A DNA stretch of 15,001 nt from Bacteroidales bacterium (lineage in GTDB: Bacteria; Bacteroidota; Bacteroidia; Bacteroidales; UBA932): NCBI GenBank assembly GCA_017617475.1, contig JAFZWC010000033.1, forward strand, positions 1 to 15,001, written 5' to 3'. The position numbers and the translations under genes are program-made. A model generated the notes under the pieces. It saw only the letters and a list, made by a program, of their open reading frames with translations, searched no databases and was not told the origin of the DNA. Below are positions 7,754 through 14,378 of the stretch, piece after piece; position 1 is the stretch's first letter; each line of letters opens with the position of its first letter.

Positions 7754-9124
7754 TTAGCAGCGTTCTGTTATCAGGAGAAGGTTGGAGTGGAGGGCATCGG
7801 CATGCAGGCCGAAGATGTGGACAGTGCCGCCGTCACGGACGCCGAGCTTGGCGCGGAGCTGGTCGGAAGTGAGGGGGATGTTGCGGGCGGTGACATCGGC
7901 CTGGAGATACTTCTGGCCGATGGCCTTGATGCTCCGCTTGTCCAGCGGGGCCGATTCCAGGATCCGGTAGCACTTGCCGAAAGGCCTCAGTACCTCAGGC
8001 ACTTCCGTTCCCGTGTACAAGTGCGTATGCTGGCCCAGCTTGGTGAGCCCGTACCGGCAAGGCAGCTCAAACGCCGCGGCCTTAAGGAGCGCCTTTCCCG
8101 GTTCAAAGAGGTAGGTTTCTGAGATATGGGTGGCGTCCCCCAATCCGTGGCCACCCTCGGCCACGTAAGAGGGAGGGGCCCATCCGCAAGGATGGGAGGG
8201 GTCGCGAAGCGACGATTGGGGGATGCCACCCATATCTCCAGGAATCTTCATCACGGCTCCGTCTTCCACTATGGTGAGTGTGTGGTCGCCCTGCCACCCC
8301 TTTTCCAGGACCAGCAACAGTTCCTTGCACTCGCCGTCGGCCGCTACCACATGCACTTCTTTCACGCAGCCTAACTGTTTGCAAACCAGTGTAATATCGG
8401 CCATAGGGCTCAGCTTCAGAAGGAGCTTCGGGCAGGCGGCCAGCAGTTCCGGGAGGAGTTGCAGCACGTCGGGCTGGCAGTCTTCCAGGCGGAAGACCTT
8501 CCGCCCGTCGGCCCCCCGCCGTGCCGGATCCAGAAAGATAACGTCCGGGCGGAAACAGCCCAGGATTTGAGATACACTCGCCGCGGGAGATCCCGGGTCA
8601 GAGCCCGGGATGAGGGGATGCCCGGTCGGAGCCGGGCATGACGCAGGATCGGACATCCCTTTGTCATTCCGAGGCTCATCAGAGCCGAGAGAATCTCCTG
8701 AAACAAGTGCATAATTCTTTACCTTTATGTTGGTCACCCCCAGCGCCGCGAAGTTGCGGGCAGCGGCATCGGCCAGTTCCGGGCGCATCTCGTTGTACAG
8801 CACCTCCCCGAACACCTGCGCGAACGCCCAGCTGTCCACCCCAAGCCCTCCGGTCAAATCCGCAATCCGCCCCCCGCGCAGCACGGCGGCCTTGTAGCGG
8901 GCGGTGGCGGTGGAGGAGCACTGCTCGCCCGACACGCGGAGCGGAAAGCGCAGCGAGGGCACGGCATACCACTCCGGCACCTTGTCCCGGAGCTTCCGCC
9001 GCACCTCCAGTGTGGTGAGCGCCAGGTCGAAGTCATCGACCTCGGCCCCAAACCGTCCCCTGGCCAGCGCCAACTGCGCCGGGTCCTCCCCCTCGTGGGC
9101 CAATATGAATTGGGCAAACTCCAT
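7754..9124 (-). CDS. Class I SAM-dependent methyltransferase with THUMP-like C-terminus, two repeat-encoded insertions
   Basis: A 456-residue member of the Bacteroidota methyltransferase family with PG_1098 ferredoxin-like and THUMP-like domains, probably acting on RNA (family inference; substrate unknown). Visible parts: N-terminal EFAQFILAHEGEDPAQLAL; EQCSS before the SAM-binding motif ADLTGGLGVDS (about 88-98); motif IV IFLDPARRG (196-204); SPMADI; ECKELLLVLEKG; ETYLFEPGKALLKAAAF; and a THUMP-like tail from about 375. Residues about 143-185 and 296-335, rich in Gly, Pro and Ser, are encoded by palindromic repeat elements and look like surface insertions; without them the length would be nearer the family norm. 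The reading frame stays open through both. I placed the start at ATG 9124 because a TTG at 9136 falls within the promoter box. Confidence 0.85.
   Translation of the reverse strand: MEFAQFILAHEGEDPAQLALARGRFGAEVDDFDLALTTLEVRRKLRDKVPEWYAVPSLRFPLRVSGEQCSSTATARYKAAVLRGGRIADLTGGLGVDSWAFAQVFGEVLYNEMRPELADAAARNFAALGVTNIKVKNYALVSGDSLGSDEPRNDKGMSDPASCPAPTGHPLIPGSDPGSPAASVSQILGCFRPDVIFLDPARRGADGRKVFRLEDCQPDVLQLLPELLAACPKLLLKLSPMADITLVCKQLGCVKEVHVVAADGECKELLLVLEKGWQGDHTLTIVEDGAVMKIPGDMGGIPQSSLRDPSHPCGWAPPSYVAEGGHGLGDATHISETYLFEPGKALLKAAAFELPCRYGLTKLGQHTHLYTGTEVPEVLRPFGKCYRILESAPLDKRSIKAIGQKYLQADVTARNIPLTSDQLRAKLGVRDGGTVHIFGLHADALHSNLLLITERC
8121..8238. repeat. 118-bp cloverleaf-like palindromic element inside the methyltransferase gene
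   Basis: Outer 25-bp arms (8121-8145 and 8214-8238) are complementary at 24 of 25 positions; the single exception can form a G-U pair. They enclose three consecutive hairpins: CGTGGCC/GGCCACG (8146-8165), CCCATCC-GCAA-GGATGGG with a GNRA-type loop (near 8180-8197), and GTCGC-GAA-GCGAC (near 8201-8213). The whole would fold as a four-way junction. On the minus strand it is translated without a stop as part of the methyltransferase. Confidence 0.88.
8569..8697. repeat. 129-bp composite hairpin element inside the methyltransferase gene
   Basis: Bounded by GAGAT (8569-8573) and ATCTC (8693-8697), as the element at 8121 is. It contains hairpins ATCCCGGG/CCCGGGAT (8590-8611, loop TCAGAG), ATGCCCGG/CCGGGCAT (8618-8639, loop TCGGAG), and GGCTC-ATCA-GAGCC (8673-8686) within a TGTCAT-to-ATCT unit. 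Its length is exactly 43 codons and it is translated as about residues 143-185. Confidence 0.82.
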
Positions 9125-9133
9125 ATAGCATTG

Positions 9134-9141
9134 CAAAAGTA
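9134..9141 (-). promoter_or_regulatory. Methyltransferase promoter, -7 box
   Basis: Minus strand reads TACTTTTG (TAnnTTTG). It ends nine bases before the ATG at 9124, so the leader is only about six nt. This overlap argues against translation from the TTG at 9136. Confidence 0.55.
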
Positions 9142-9153
9142 CGGATATTTCTT

Positions 9154-9161
9154 TATATTTG
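9154..9161 (+). promoter_or_regulatory. pgm promoter, -7 box
   Basis: TATATTTG with a TTG at 9131-9133 and a 20-bp spacer, the expected geometry. Transcription would start near 9165, leaving a leader of about 116 nt before ATG 9281, the longest in the window. The leader holds a CGAAG triplicate (9204-9219) related in wording to the hairpin repeats, and a small GAAG/CTTC hairpin. Confidence 0.6.
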
Positions 9162-9280
9162 TAGGAGGTATTGTCTATTAGAGGGGGAAAACCTTTTTGG
9201 GGGCCGAAGCGAAGCGAAGGCGATCTTCAGGGCAACAGCTGCCTGCAATGATGCAAACAAACACTAAAACTACTGATACC

Positions 9281-10948
9281 ATGAAATCCTACAAAGAAGT
9301 AGCACAAAGCTGGCTCACCGGCAACTTCGATGAGCAGACCAAGGCCGAAGTCAAGCACCTCATGGAAACGGACCCCGTAGGGCTGGAAGACGCCTTCTAC
9401 CGCAACCTGGAGTTCGGCACCGGCGGCCTTCGCGGCACCATGGGCGTGGGCACAAACCGCATGAACAAATATACGGTGGGCATGGCCACACAGGGCCTGG
9501 CCAACTACATCAAGGCACACGTCAAAGGCGAAAAGAGCGTCTGCATAAGCTACGACGCCCGCAACAACTCGGAACTCTTCGCCCAGATATCGGCAGACGT
9601 CCTTAGCAACAACGGCATCAAGGTGTACCTCTTCGAGGGCCTTCGTCCCACTCCGGAACTCAGCTACAGCATCCGCGTAAAGAAGGCCACCGCCGGCATC
9701 ATGGTCACGGCCAGCCACAACCCCAAGGAATACAACGGCTACAAAGTCTTCTGGGAGGACGGCGGCCAAATCACCGCGCCCGTAGACAAGGATATCGTGG
9801 CCGAAGTCGCCAAGATTGAAGACCCGGCAGACGTCCGCTTCAACCCCGTCCCCGGCGAGGCCAAGGCCCCCATCGAAATGATGGGCCGCGAGATGGACGA
9901 GTGCTACCTCCGGGACATCACCTCCCTCACCCTCACCCCCGAGGCCGTGAAGAAGCACGCGGACATGAAGATAGTCTACACCCCGCTGCACGGCTGCGGC
10001 GTCAAACTCATGCCCGAGGCGCTGAACCGTATCGGCTTCAGAAACATCATCCACGTGCCCGAGCAGGACGTGAACGACGGCAACTTCCCCACCGTAGTCT
10101 CCCCCAACCCGGAAGAGCCCGCCGCCATGGCCATGGCTCTGGCCAAGGCCGATGAAACCGGCGCCGACCTGGTGCTGGCCACCGACCCTGACGCCGACCG
10201 CCTGGGCATAGCCGTAAGAAACGACGAAGGCAAGATGGTGCAGCTCACCGGCAACCAGACCTGGAGCTTCCTCACCTATTATATTCTCACCCGCTGGAAA
10301 GAGCTGGGCAAGCTGGCCGACGGCAAAGGTTACGTGGTCAAGACAATAGTCACCTCCGAGCTCATCGCCGCCATCTGCGAAAGCTTCGGCGTCAAGTGCT
10401 ACAACGTGCTCACCGGCTTCAAGTACATTGCCGAGGTGGTGAAGCGCAACGAGGGCAAGGGCGTATTTATCTGCGGCGGCGAGGAAAGCTACGGCTTCAA
10501 CCTGGGCGAATTCGTCCGTGACAAGTGCGCGCAGGTGGCCGGCTGCATGGTGGCCGAATGCGCCGCCTGGGCCGCCGAGCAGGGCATGACCCTGTGGCAG
10601 CTGCTCCAGAAAGTGTACAAGGAATACGGCCTGTACGTAGAAAAGATGGTGTACATCGTGCGCAAGGGCAAATCCGGCGCCGAGGAAATCCAGAAGATCA
10701 TGGCCGATTACCGCGCCACGCCGCCCGCCCAGATTGCCGGCAGCCCCCTGGCCAAGGTAATTGACTACAACAAACCCGAAGAGACGGGCCTGCCCAAGAG
10801 CAACGTGCTCCAGTTCTTCAACCAGGCCGGCGACGTAGTTTCCGTGCGCCCTTCCGGCACCGAGCCCAAGATCAAGTTCTACTTCGGCGCCAAAGGCGAC
10901 GACGCTCCCGCCAAGATCGAAAAGCTCAAAGAACAATTCGTCAATTAG
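9281..10948 (+). CDS. Phospho-sugar mutase (phosphoglucomutase/phosphomannomutase family)
   Basis: An alpha-D-phosphohexomutase that interconverts hexose 1- and 6-phosphates in the cytoplasm, feeding glycogen, nucleotide-sugar and envelope sugar synthesis. The 555-residue protein has all four family motifs: phosphoserine loop TASHNP (143-148, catalytic Ser145), metal-binding DPDADR (302-307), sugar-binding GGEESYG (399-405) and phosphate-binding RPSGTEPK (523-530). The N-terminal FGTGGLRGTMG (45-55) is typical of the long bacterial PgmB-like branch. Start at ATG 9281 matches the family and has an A-rich upstream stretch; ATGs at 9248 and 9251 in the same frame are alternatives. Specificity for glucose versus mannose or glucosamine cannot be told from the motifs, so no symbol is given. 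It is monocistronic, followed by hairpins and a terminator. Confidence 0.93.
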   Translation: MKSYKEVAQSWLTGNFDEQTKAEVKHLMETDPVGLEDAFYRNLEFGTGGLRGTMGVGTNRMNKYTVGMATQGLANYIKAHVKGEKSVCISYDARNNSELFAQISADVLSNNGIKVYLFEGLRPTPELSYSIRVKKATAGIMVTASHNPKEYNGYKVFWEDGGQITAPVDKDIVAEVAKIEDPADVRFNPVPGEAKAPIEMMGREMDECYLRDITSLTLTPEAVKKHADMKIVYTPLHGCGVKLMPEALNRIGFRNIIHVPEQDVNDGNFPTVVSPNPEEPAAMAMALAKADETGADLVLATDPDADRLGIAVRNDEGKMVQLTGNQTWSFLTYYILTRWKELGKLADGKGYVVKTIVTSELIAAICESFGVKCYNVLTGFKYIAEVVKRNEGKGVFICGGEESYGFNLGEFVRDKCAQVAGCMVAECAAWAAEQGMTLWQLLQKVYKEYGLYVEKMVYIVRKGKSGAEEIQKIMADYRATPPAQIAGSPLAKVIDYNKPEETGLPKSNVLQFFNQAGDVVSVRPSGTEPKIKFYFGAKGDDAPAKIEKLKEQFVN

Positions 10949-11004
10949 ATGGCCGATCGGAGTCGGCCATGACAGACCGTCATTCCCGGCTTGACCGGGA
11001 ATCT
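10949..11004. repeat. Pair of covarying hairpin repeats after pgm
   Basis: Two 8-bp perfect hairpins start one base after the pgm stop: ATGGCCGA/TCGGCCAT (10949-10970, loop TCGGAG) and ATTCCCGG/CCGGGAAT (10982-11002, loop CTTGA). They face each other around TGACA-GACC-GTCA. Stem sequences differ but pairing is intact. They belong to the TGTCAT/ATCT family and may protect the 3' end of the pgm mRNA. Confidence 0.8.
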
Positions 11005-11011
11005 TAAAAAG

Positions 11012-11053
11012 ATACGGGATTGCTTGCAACTTTGCAGGAAATCCCGTATTTTT
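11012..11053 (+). terminator. pgm terminator
   Basis: ATACGGGATT (11012-11021) pairs perfectly with AATCCCGTAT (11040-11049) around an 18-nt loop, followed by TTTT. The U-tract doubles as the -7 box of the tRNA promoter. Confidence 0.6.
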
Positions 11054-11054
11054 G
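11047..11054 (+). promoter_or_regulatory. tRNA-Ala promoter, -7 box
   Basis: TATTTTTG fits TAnnTTTG; a TTG at 11024-11026 lies 20 bp upstream. Start would be near 11058, about 7 nt before the mature tRNA. The -33 TTG sits in the terminator loop and the -7 box in its 3' arm and tail. Confidence 0.6.
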
Positions 11055-11064
11055 CAGTCCTTTT

Positions 11065-11138
11065 GGGGTATTAGCTCAGTTGGCTAGAGCGATAGGTTCG
11101 CAATCTATAGGTCAGGGGTTCGACTCCCCTATACTCCA
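11065..11138 (+). tRNA. tRNA-Ala (anticodon CGC)
   Basis: A 74-nt cloverleaf: acceptor GGGGTAT/ATACTCC, D arm GCTC/GAGC, anticodon stem ATAGG/TCTAT (last pair G-U) with loop TTCGCAA, 5-nt variable region, T arm AGGGG-TTCGACT-CCCCT, discriminator A. The anticodon CGC reads GCG (Ala), and the acceptor has the G3-U70 wobble pair that marks alanine tRNAs. CCA is not encoded after the discriminator. Confidence 0.9.
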
Positions 11139-11141
11139 CAA

Positions 11142-11172
11142 AATAATAGCAGGCCAAGAGCCTGCTATTATT
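11142..11172. terminator. Bidirectional terminator between tRNA-Ala and the esterase gene
   Basis: A 13-bp perfect stem, AATAATAGCAGGC (11142-11154) with GCCTGCTATTATT (11160-11172), loop CAAGA. It begins four bases after the tRNA and its far edge overlaps the TAA of the convergent esterase gene. On the minus strand it ends in TTATTTTG, so it can serve both genes. Confidence 0.75.
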
Positions 11173-12352
11173 ATAAGGCAGTAGGAACCGTGACCTGGGC
11201 GGGGAAGGCGTAGGACGGGTCCTCGCGGGCCAGGAGGTTCTTGCGCATGGTGTTGGCATTGCGCTCCACCTTGCCGTTGAAGAGCTCGCGGCCGGCAAAG
11301 CGGATCTTCACGGGCTTGTCCAGGTCCAGCATATTGTCGTTCAGGTACACCGTTATGTGGGTGTAGTCGCACCATTCCAGTTCTACCAGATTCTCTTTGC
11401 GGTCCAGTCTGGCAATGACCTTGGAGCCCTTGGCAGCCTCCGTAAGCGGAATGCCCAGCCAGTAGAAGGATTCCTTCATAACGTCTCCCTGCACCCAGAC
11501 CACCTTTTCGGGATAAGGGTTGCGGGTGTATTTGGCCATCCACGGAACGGCGGCGGCATCTTCACGGTCCATCCAGTGGCCCTTGCCGGCCACGATATGG
11601 CCTTCGTGGACGTATCCTTCGGGATCATCGGCCTGCAAGGCGTCCATTTCCTTGATGCGGTTCTCGCATTCCACATTGCGGTTGTAGGCCGAATCGTTAC
11701 CGCCGCACCAGATCATGAAAGGGGTGTTGCGGAGGCCTTCCAGCCGCACGTCTCCGGGGTGACCGGCCATCATGGAAGCGGCGGCCCAGTGGTCTGCCAT
11801 GCGGGGAGCCAGGCGCCAGACGCCGTCGCCGCCGGCAGAATACCCCATGATATACACCTTGTTGGGATTCACGTCCTCATGGGCTACCATCATTTCAATG
11901 ATGCGCTCGTAGAACACATCGGCCTGGGCCACGAAATGCAGGTCCCAGGTATTGGTTATGGCGCGGGGGGCCAGGTATACACCTTCTTCCGGTTTATAGA
12001 GCTTCTTCTGATTCTCCCACTGCTGGTCGTTCATTGCGGGCGGAGCACCGCCGCCGCCATGCAGGGAGATGTACAGGGAGCGGCCGTCTTCCGGTTTTTC
12101 TCCATAGACCGCCCACCAGACTTTCATATCGTTGTAGTCTATGCTCAGCACCTGGTTGTCGAATTCTTCCTGGGTAGCTATGCGGATGGAATCTTTCCAC
12201 TGTTCCAAAAGTTCGGCCTGGTATTGGGAAACCTCTGCGGGAGAGAGCAGTACCTTGTTTACAACGGGGATGGAGATGTTCCCTTCCTGGGCCGGGCTGG
12301 TGCAGGAGAAGGCTAAAAAACTTAGCAGAACGGAAATAGTATAGTGTTTCAT
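11171..12352 (-). CDS. Putative lipoprotein alpha/beta-hydrolase (esterase, PHB-depolymerase-like)
   Basis: A 393-residue secreted hydrolase. The N-terminus MKHYTISVLLSFLAFSC is a lipoprotein signal with lipobox LAFSC and lipidated Cys17, so it is probably anchored to a membrane, likely the outer one. The hydrolase core shows the oxyanion loop SLHGGGGAPP (96-105), the nucleophile elbow GYSAGGDG with Ser172, a probable acid Asp220 in WCGGND and catalytic His259 in GKGHW. This resembles poly(3-hydroxybutyrate) depolymerase/feruloyl-esterase-type enzymes; the true substrate (acylated glycan, peptide or polyester) cannot be told. Residues after about 310 form a small beta-rich extension outside the core. 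Monocistronic, divergent from surE. Confidence 0.85.
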   Translation of the reverse strand: MKHYTISVLLSFLAFSCTSPAQEGNISIPVVNKVLLSPAEVSQYQAELLEQWKDSIRIATQEEFDNQVLSIDYNDMKVWWAVYGEKPEDGRSLYISLHGGGGAPPAMNDQQWENQKKLYKPEEGVYLAPRAITNTWDLHFVAQADVFYERIIEMMVAHEDVNPNKVYIMGYSAGGDGVWRLAPRMADHWAAASMMAGHPGDVRLEGLRNTPFMIWCGGNDSAYNRNVECENRIKEMDALQADDPEGYVHEGHIVAGKGHWMDREDAAAVPWMAKYTRNPYPEKVVWVQGDVMKESFYWLGIPLTEAAKGSKVIARLDRKENLVELEWCDYTHITVYLNDNMLDLDKPVKIRFAGRELFNGKVERNANTMRKNLLAREDPSYAFPAQVTVPTAL

Positions 12353-12370
12353 ATGGCCAGTGATTTCCTA

Positions 12371-12378
12371 CAAATTTA
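12371..12378 (-). promoter_or_regulatory. Esterase promoter, -7 box
   Basis: Minus strand reads TAAATTTG; about 15 nt of leader before the ATG at 12352. Arranged back to back with the surE promoter, with 12 bp between the two boxes. Confidence 0.6.
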
Positions 12379-12390
12379 AGCAAAATTCCG

Positions 12391-12398
12391 TATATTTG
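12391..12398 (+). promoter_or_regulatory. surE-lpxB promoter, -7 box
   Basis: TATATTTG ends only four bases before the surE ATG at 12403. With the usual spacing, transcription would begin at or one base before the start codon. Confidence 0.6.
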
Positions 12399-12402
12399 TA
12401 TT

Positions 12403-13227
12403 ATGAAGATTTTGGTTTGTAACGACGACGGATACAAGGCCGCCGGAATCCATGTGCTGGCCCGCGTGATGTCCCAGTTCGGGGACGTGACGGTTGTGGC
12501 CCCCAAGTTCCACCAGAGCGCCACATCCATGGCCGTTTCGCTGGGCGTGAAGCAGTTGGCCTACAAAGACCTTCCGGAAGAAGGCCCGGGCCGATGGACT
12601 TACCTGGACGCCACGCCGGCCTCCTGCGTCAAATTCGGCCTGGAGTTCAAATACGAGAACCGGGACCCTGACCTGGTGGTGGCCGGCATCAACCATGGCA
12701 CCAACGCCTCTACGGCCGCCAATTACAGCGGCACGCTGGGCGCAGCGGAAGAAGCCGTCATCAACGGTTGCAAAGCCATTGGCGTGTCCCTGTGCGATTT
12801 CAGGCCCGACGCCGATTTCTCCGCCGTGGAGGCCCTCCTCCCCGGTATTATGAAAAAGCTCATCGAGAACTGGCCCCAGGACCATCCGGGTCTTTACTAT
12901 AACATCAACTTCCCGGCTATGCCGCTGGAGGAGATCAAGGGCATCAAGGTAGCCCGCCAGGGCGGCGGCCACTGGGTCAAGGAATTCGAGCCTTGGGACG
13001 AAAGCAGCCTGGGCGTCCTGAACGATTCCTTCCTGTGGCAGCACTACCGCGTGAACCTGGAAGACGGAGAGAAGGCCGTGTTCATGCGCGGCACCTTCGT
13101 GAACGACGATCCGGACTCCGACACCGCCGACCATCTCCTCCTGGAACAAGGCTGGATTACCATAGTGCCTTTCAACGCACAAATGACCGATATCCAGGAG
13201 TTTAACCGGCTGCAAAGCATCCTATGA
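12403..13227 (+). CDS. surE: 5'/3'-nucleotidase SurE
   Basis: SurE is a metal-dependent cytoplasmic phosphatase acting on nucleoside monophosphates and exopolyphosphate. The 274-residue protein starts MKILVCNDDGY, with metal ligands Asp8 and Asp9, then Ser39 in APKFHQSATS and Asn97 in VAGINHG, the spacing expected for the family. The SGTLGAAEEA helix (109-118) is also characteristic. Loop 32-45 has KFHQSATS where many homologues have DRDQSGAS, the usual degree of drift. Its last four bases overlap the lpxB start as ATGA, so the two are translationally coupled. Confidence 0.93.
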   Translation: MKILVCNDDGYKAAGIHVLARVMSQFGDVTVVAPKFHQSATSMAVSLGVKQLAYKDLPEEGPGRWTYLDATPASCVKFGLEFKYENRDPDLVVAGINHGTNASTAANYSGTLGAAEEAVINGCKAIGVSLCDFRPDADFSAVEALLPGIMKKLIENWPQDHPGLYYNINFPAMPLEEIKGIKVARQGGGHWVKEFEPWDESSLGVLNDSFLWQHYRVNLEDGEKAVFMRGTFVNDDPDSDTADHLLLEQGWITIVPFNAQMTDIQEFNRLQSIL

Positions 13228-14378
13228 AATACTATATCGTAGTGGGCGAGGCTTCCGGCGACCTGCACGGCAGCAACCTGATGAAGGGTCTCTACCAAGA
13301 GGACCCCGAAGCCCGCATACGATTCTGGGGCGGCCCGCTCATGGATGCGGTTTACCGGGAGCACGAAACCGGGGAAGGTCTGGTGGAAGACTACCGCGCC
13401 GGCGCCGTCATGGGCCTGTTCGAAGTCCTTCGCAAAGCCCCCCAGCTGCTTAACCGGATAGGCCGGTGCAAAAAGGACATCGCCGCCTGGAATCCGGACG
13501 TGGTCATTCTCATAGACTACCCCGGCTTCAACTTCAAGATAGCCGAATTCGCCCATGGCGCAGGCTTTAAAGTCTACTATTATATAGCGCCCAAGGTGTG
13601 GGCCTCCCGCGAAGGCAGAAACCGCAAGCTCAAGGCCTGGGTAGACAAATTGTTCATCGTTTTTCCCTTCGAGAAGGAATACTTCCAAAAGCACGGCGTT
13701 CCTTACGAGTACGCCGGCAACCCGCTGGTAGATGCTATTGCCTCCAGCCCCGCCCTCAGCGAGTCCCGCCAGGATTTCCTGGCCCGCACCGGCCTGCCGG
13801 ATCAGCCCTGGATTGCCCTTCTGGCCGGCTCCCGCAGCATGGAAATCAATTCCATGATGCCCGTTTTCATGCAGTTGGCCGATGCCTGGCATGCCGCCCG
13901 GCCCTCAGACCTTTTCGTGGTGGCCGCTGCGCCTTCCCGCACCCTCCAGGACTACGCCCGCTTCATAGGAGCAAGGGACTTTGTGAAGGTGGTCTTCGGA
14001 GAAACGTACGGTGCCATACGCCACGCGCAGGCGGCCGTCATCAACTCCGGCACCGCCTCGCTGGAAGCCGCCCTCATCGGCACTCCCCAGGTAGTGGGTT
14101 ACCGTATGCTGGGCGCCACCACCGCCATGGCCCGCCGGGTGGTGAAAGTTCCCTACATCTCGCTGGGCAACCTCATCCTGAACCGCATGGCCTTCCAGGA
14201 AATCATTCTGGAAAACTTCAAGGCCCAGAATCTCCTGCCCGAGCTTACCCGCCTGGTAGACGACGTTCCTTATCGGCAAAAGATGCAGGCCGATTACGCC
14301 GAAATCCGGCAGCTGCTGGGCGGCGCCGGAGCTTCCGCCGCCGTGGCCCGCGCCATTATCCGGTCTCTGAAGGGCTGA
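13224..14378 (+). CDS. lpxB: Lipid-A-disaccharide synthase
   Basis: LpxB (glycosyltransferase family 19) joins UDP-2,3-diacylglucosamine and lipid X to make the lipid A disaccharide on the inner face of the cytoplasmic membrane. The 384-residue protein has GEASGDLHGSNLM (8-20), GLFEVLRKAP (64-73), VILIDYPGFN with Asp98, YYIAPKVWASREGR (119-132), the nucleotide-sugar region LLAGSRSMEI (199-208) and NSGTASLEAALIGTP (274-288). These are diagnostic. Start is set by the ATGA overlap with surE. Its 3' end overlaps the convergent HRDC gene by 23 bp and no terminator is visible in between. Confidence 0.95.
   Translation: MKYYIVVGEASGDLHGSNLMKGLYQEDPEARIRFWGGPLMDAVYREHETGEGLVEDYRAGAVMGLFEVLRKAPQLLNRIGRCKKDIAAWNPDVVILIDYPGFNFKIAEFAHGAGFKVYYYIAPKVWASREGRNRKLKAWVDKLFIVFPFEKEYFQKHGVPYEYAGNPLVDAIASSPALSESRQDFLARTGLPDQPWIALLAGSRSMEINSMMPVFMQLADAWHAARPSDLFVVAAAPSRTLQDYARFIGARDFVKVVFGETYGAIRHAQAAVINSGTASLEAALIGTPQVVGYRMLGATTAMARRVVKVPYISLGNLILNRMAFQEIILENFKAQNLLPELTRLVDDVPYRQKMQADYAEIRQLLGGAGASAAVARAIIRSLKG

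Noticed and set aside
8103..8712. Methyltransferase gene split or frameshifted by the repeats
   Set aside because: The frame is continuous from 9124 to 7754 and conserved blocks lie in the same frame on both sides of each element, so it is called an intact CDS.
9125..9136. TTG start at 9136 for the methyltransferase
   Set aside because: The TTG is part of the promoter -7 box TACTTTTG, so the mRNA would begin downstream of it; the ATG at 9124 fits.
9197..9280. Upstream TTG start for pgm
   Set aside because: It adds 28 residues encoded by repeat-like sequence and not found in the family; ATG 9281 gives the usual N-terminus.
9227..11029. A 600-codon open frame on the minus strand opposite pgm
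   Set aside because: The plus strand encodes a full phosphohexomutase with all catalytic motifs; the antisense frame runs through the downstream hairpins and resembles nothing known.
11097..11103. tRNA-Cys, reading the anticodon as GCA
   Set aside because: With the 5-bp anticodon stem ATAGG/TCTAT the loop TTCGCAA places CGC at 34-36, and the acceptor has the alanine G3-U70 pair.
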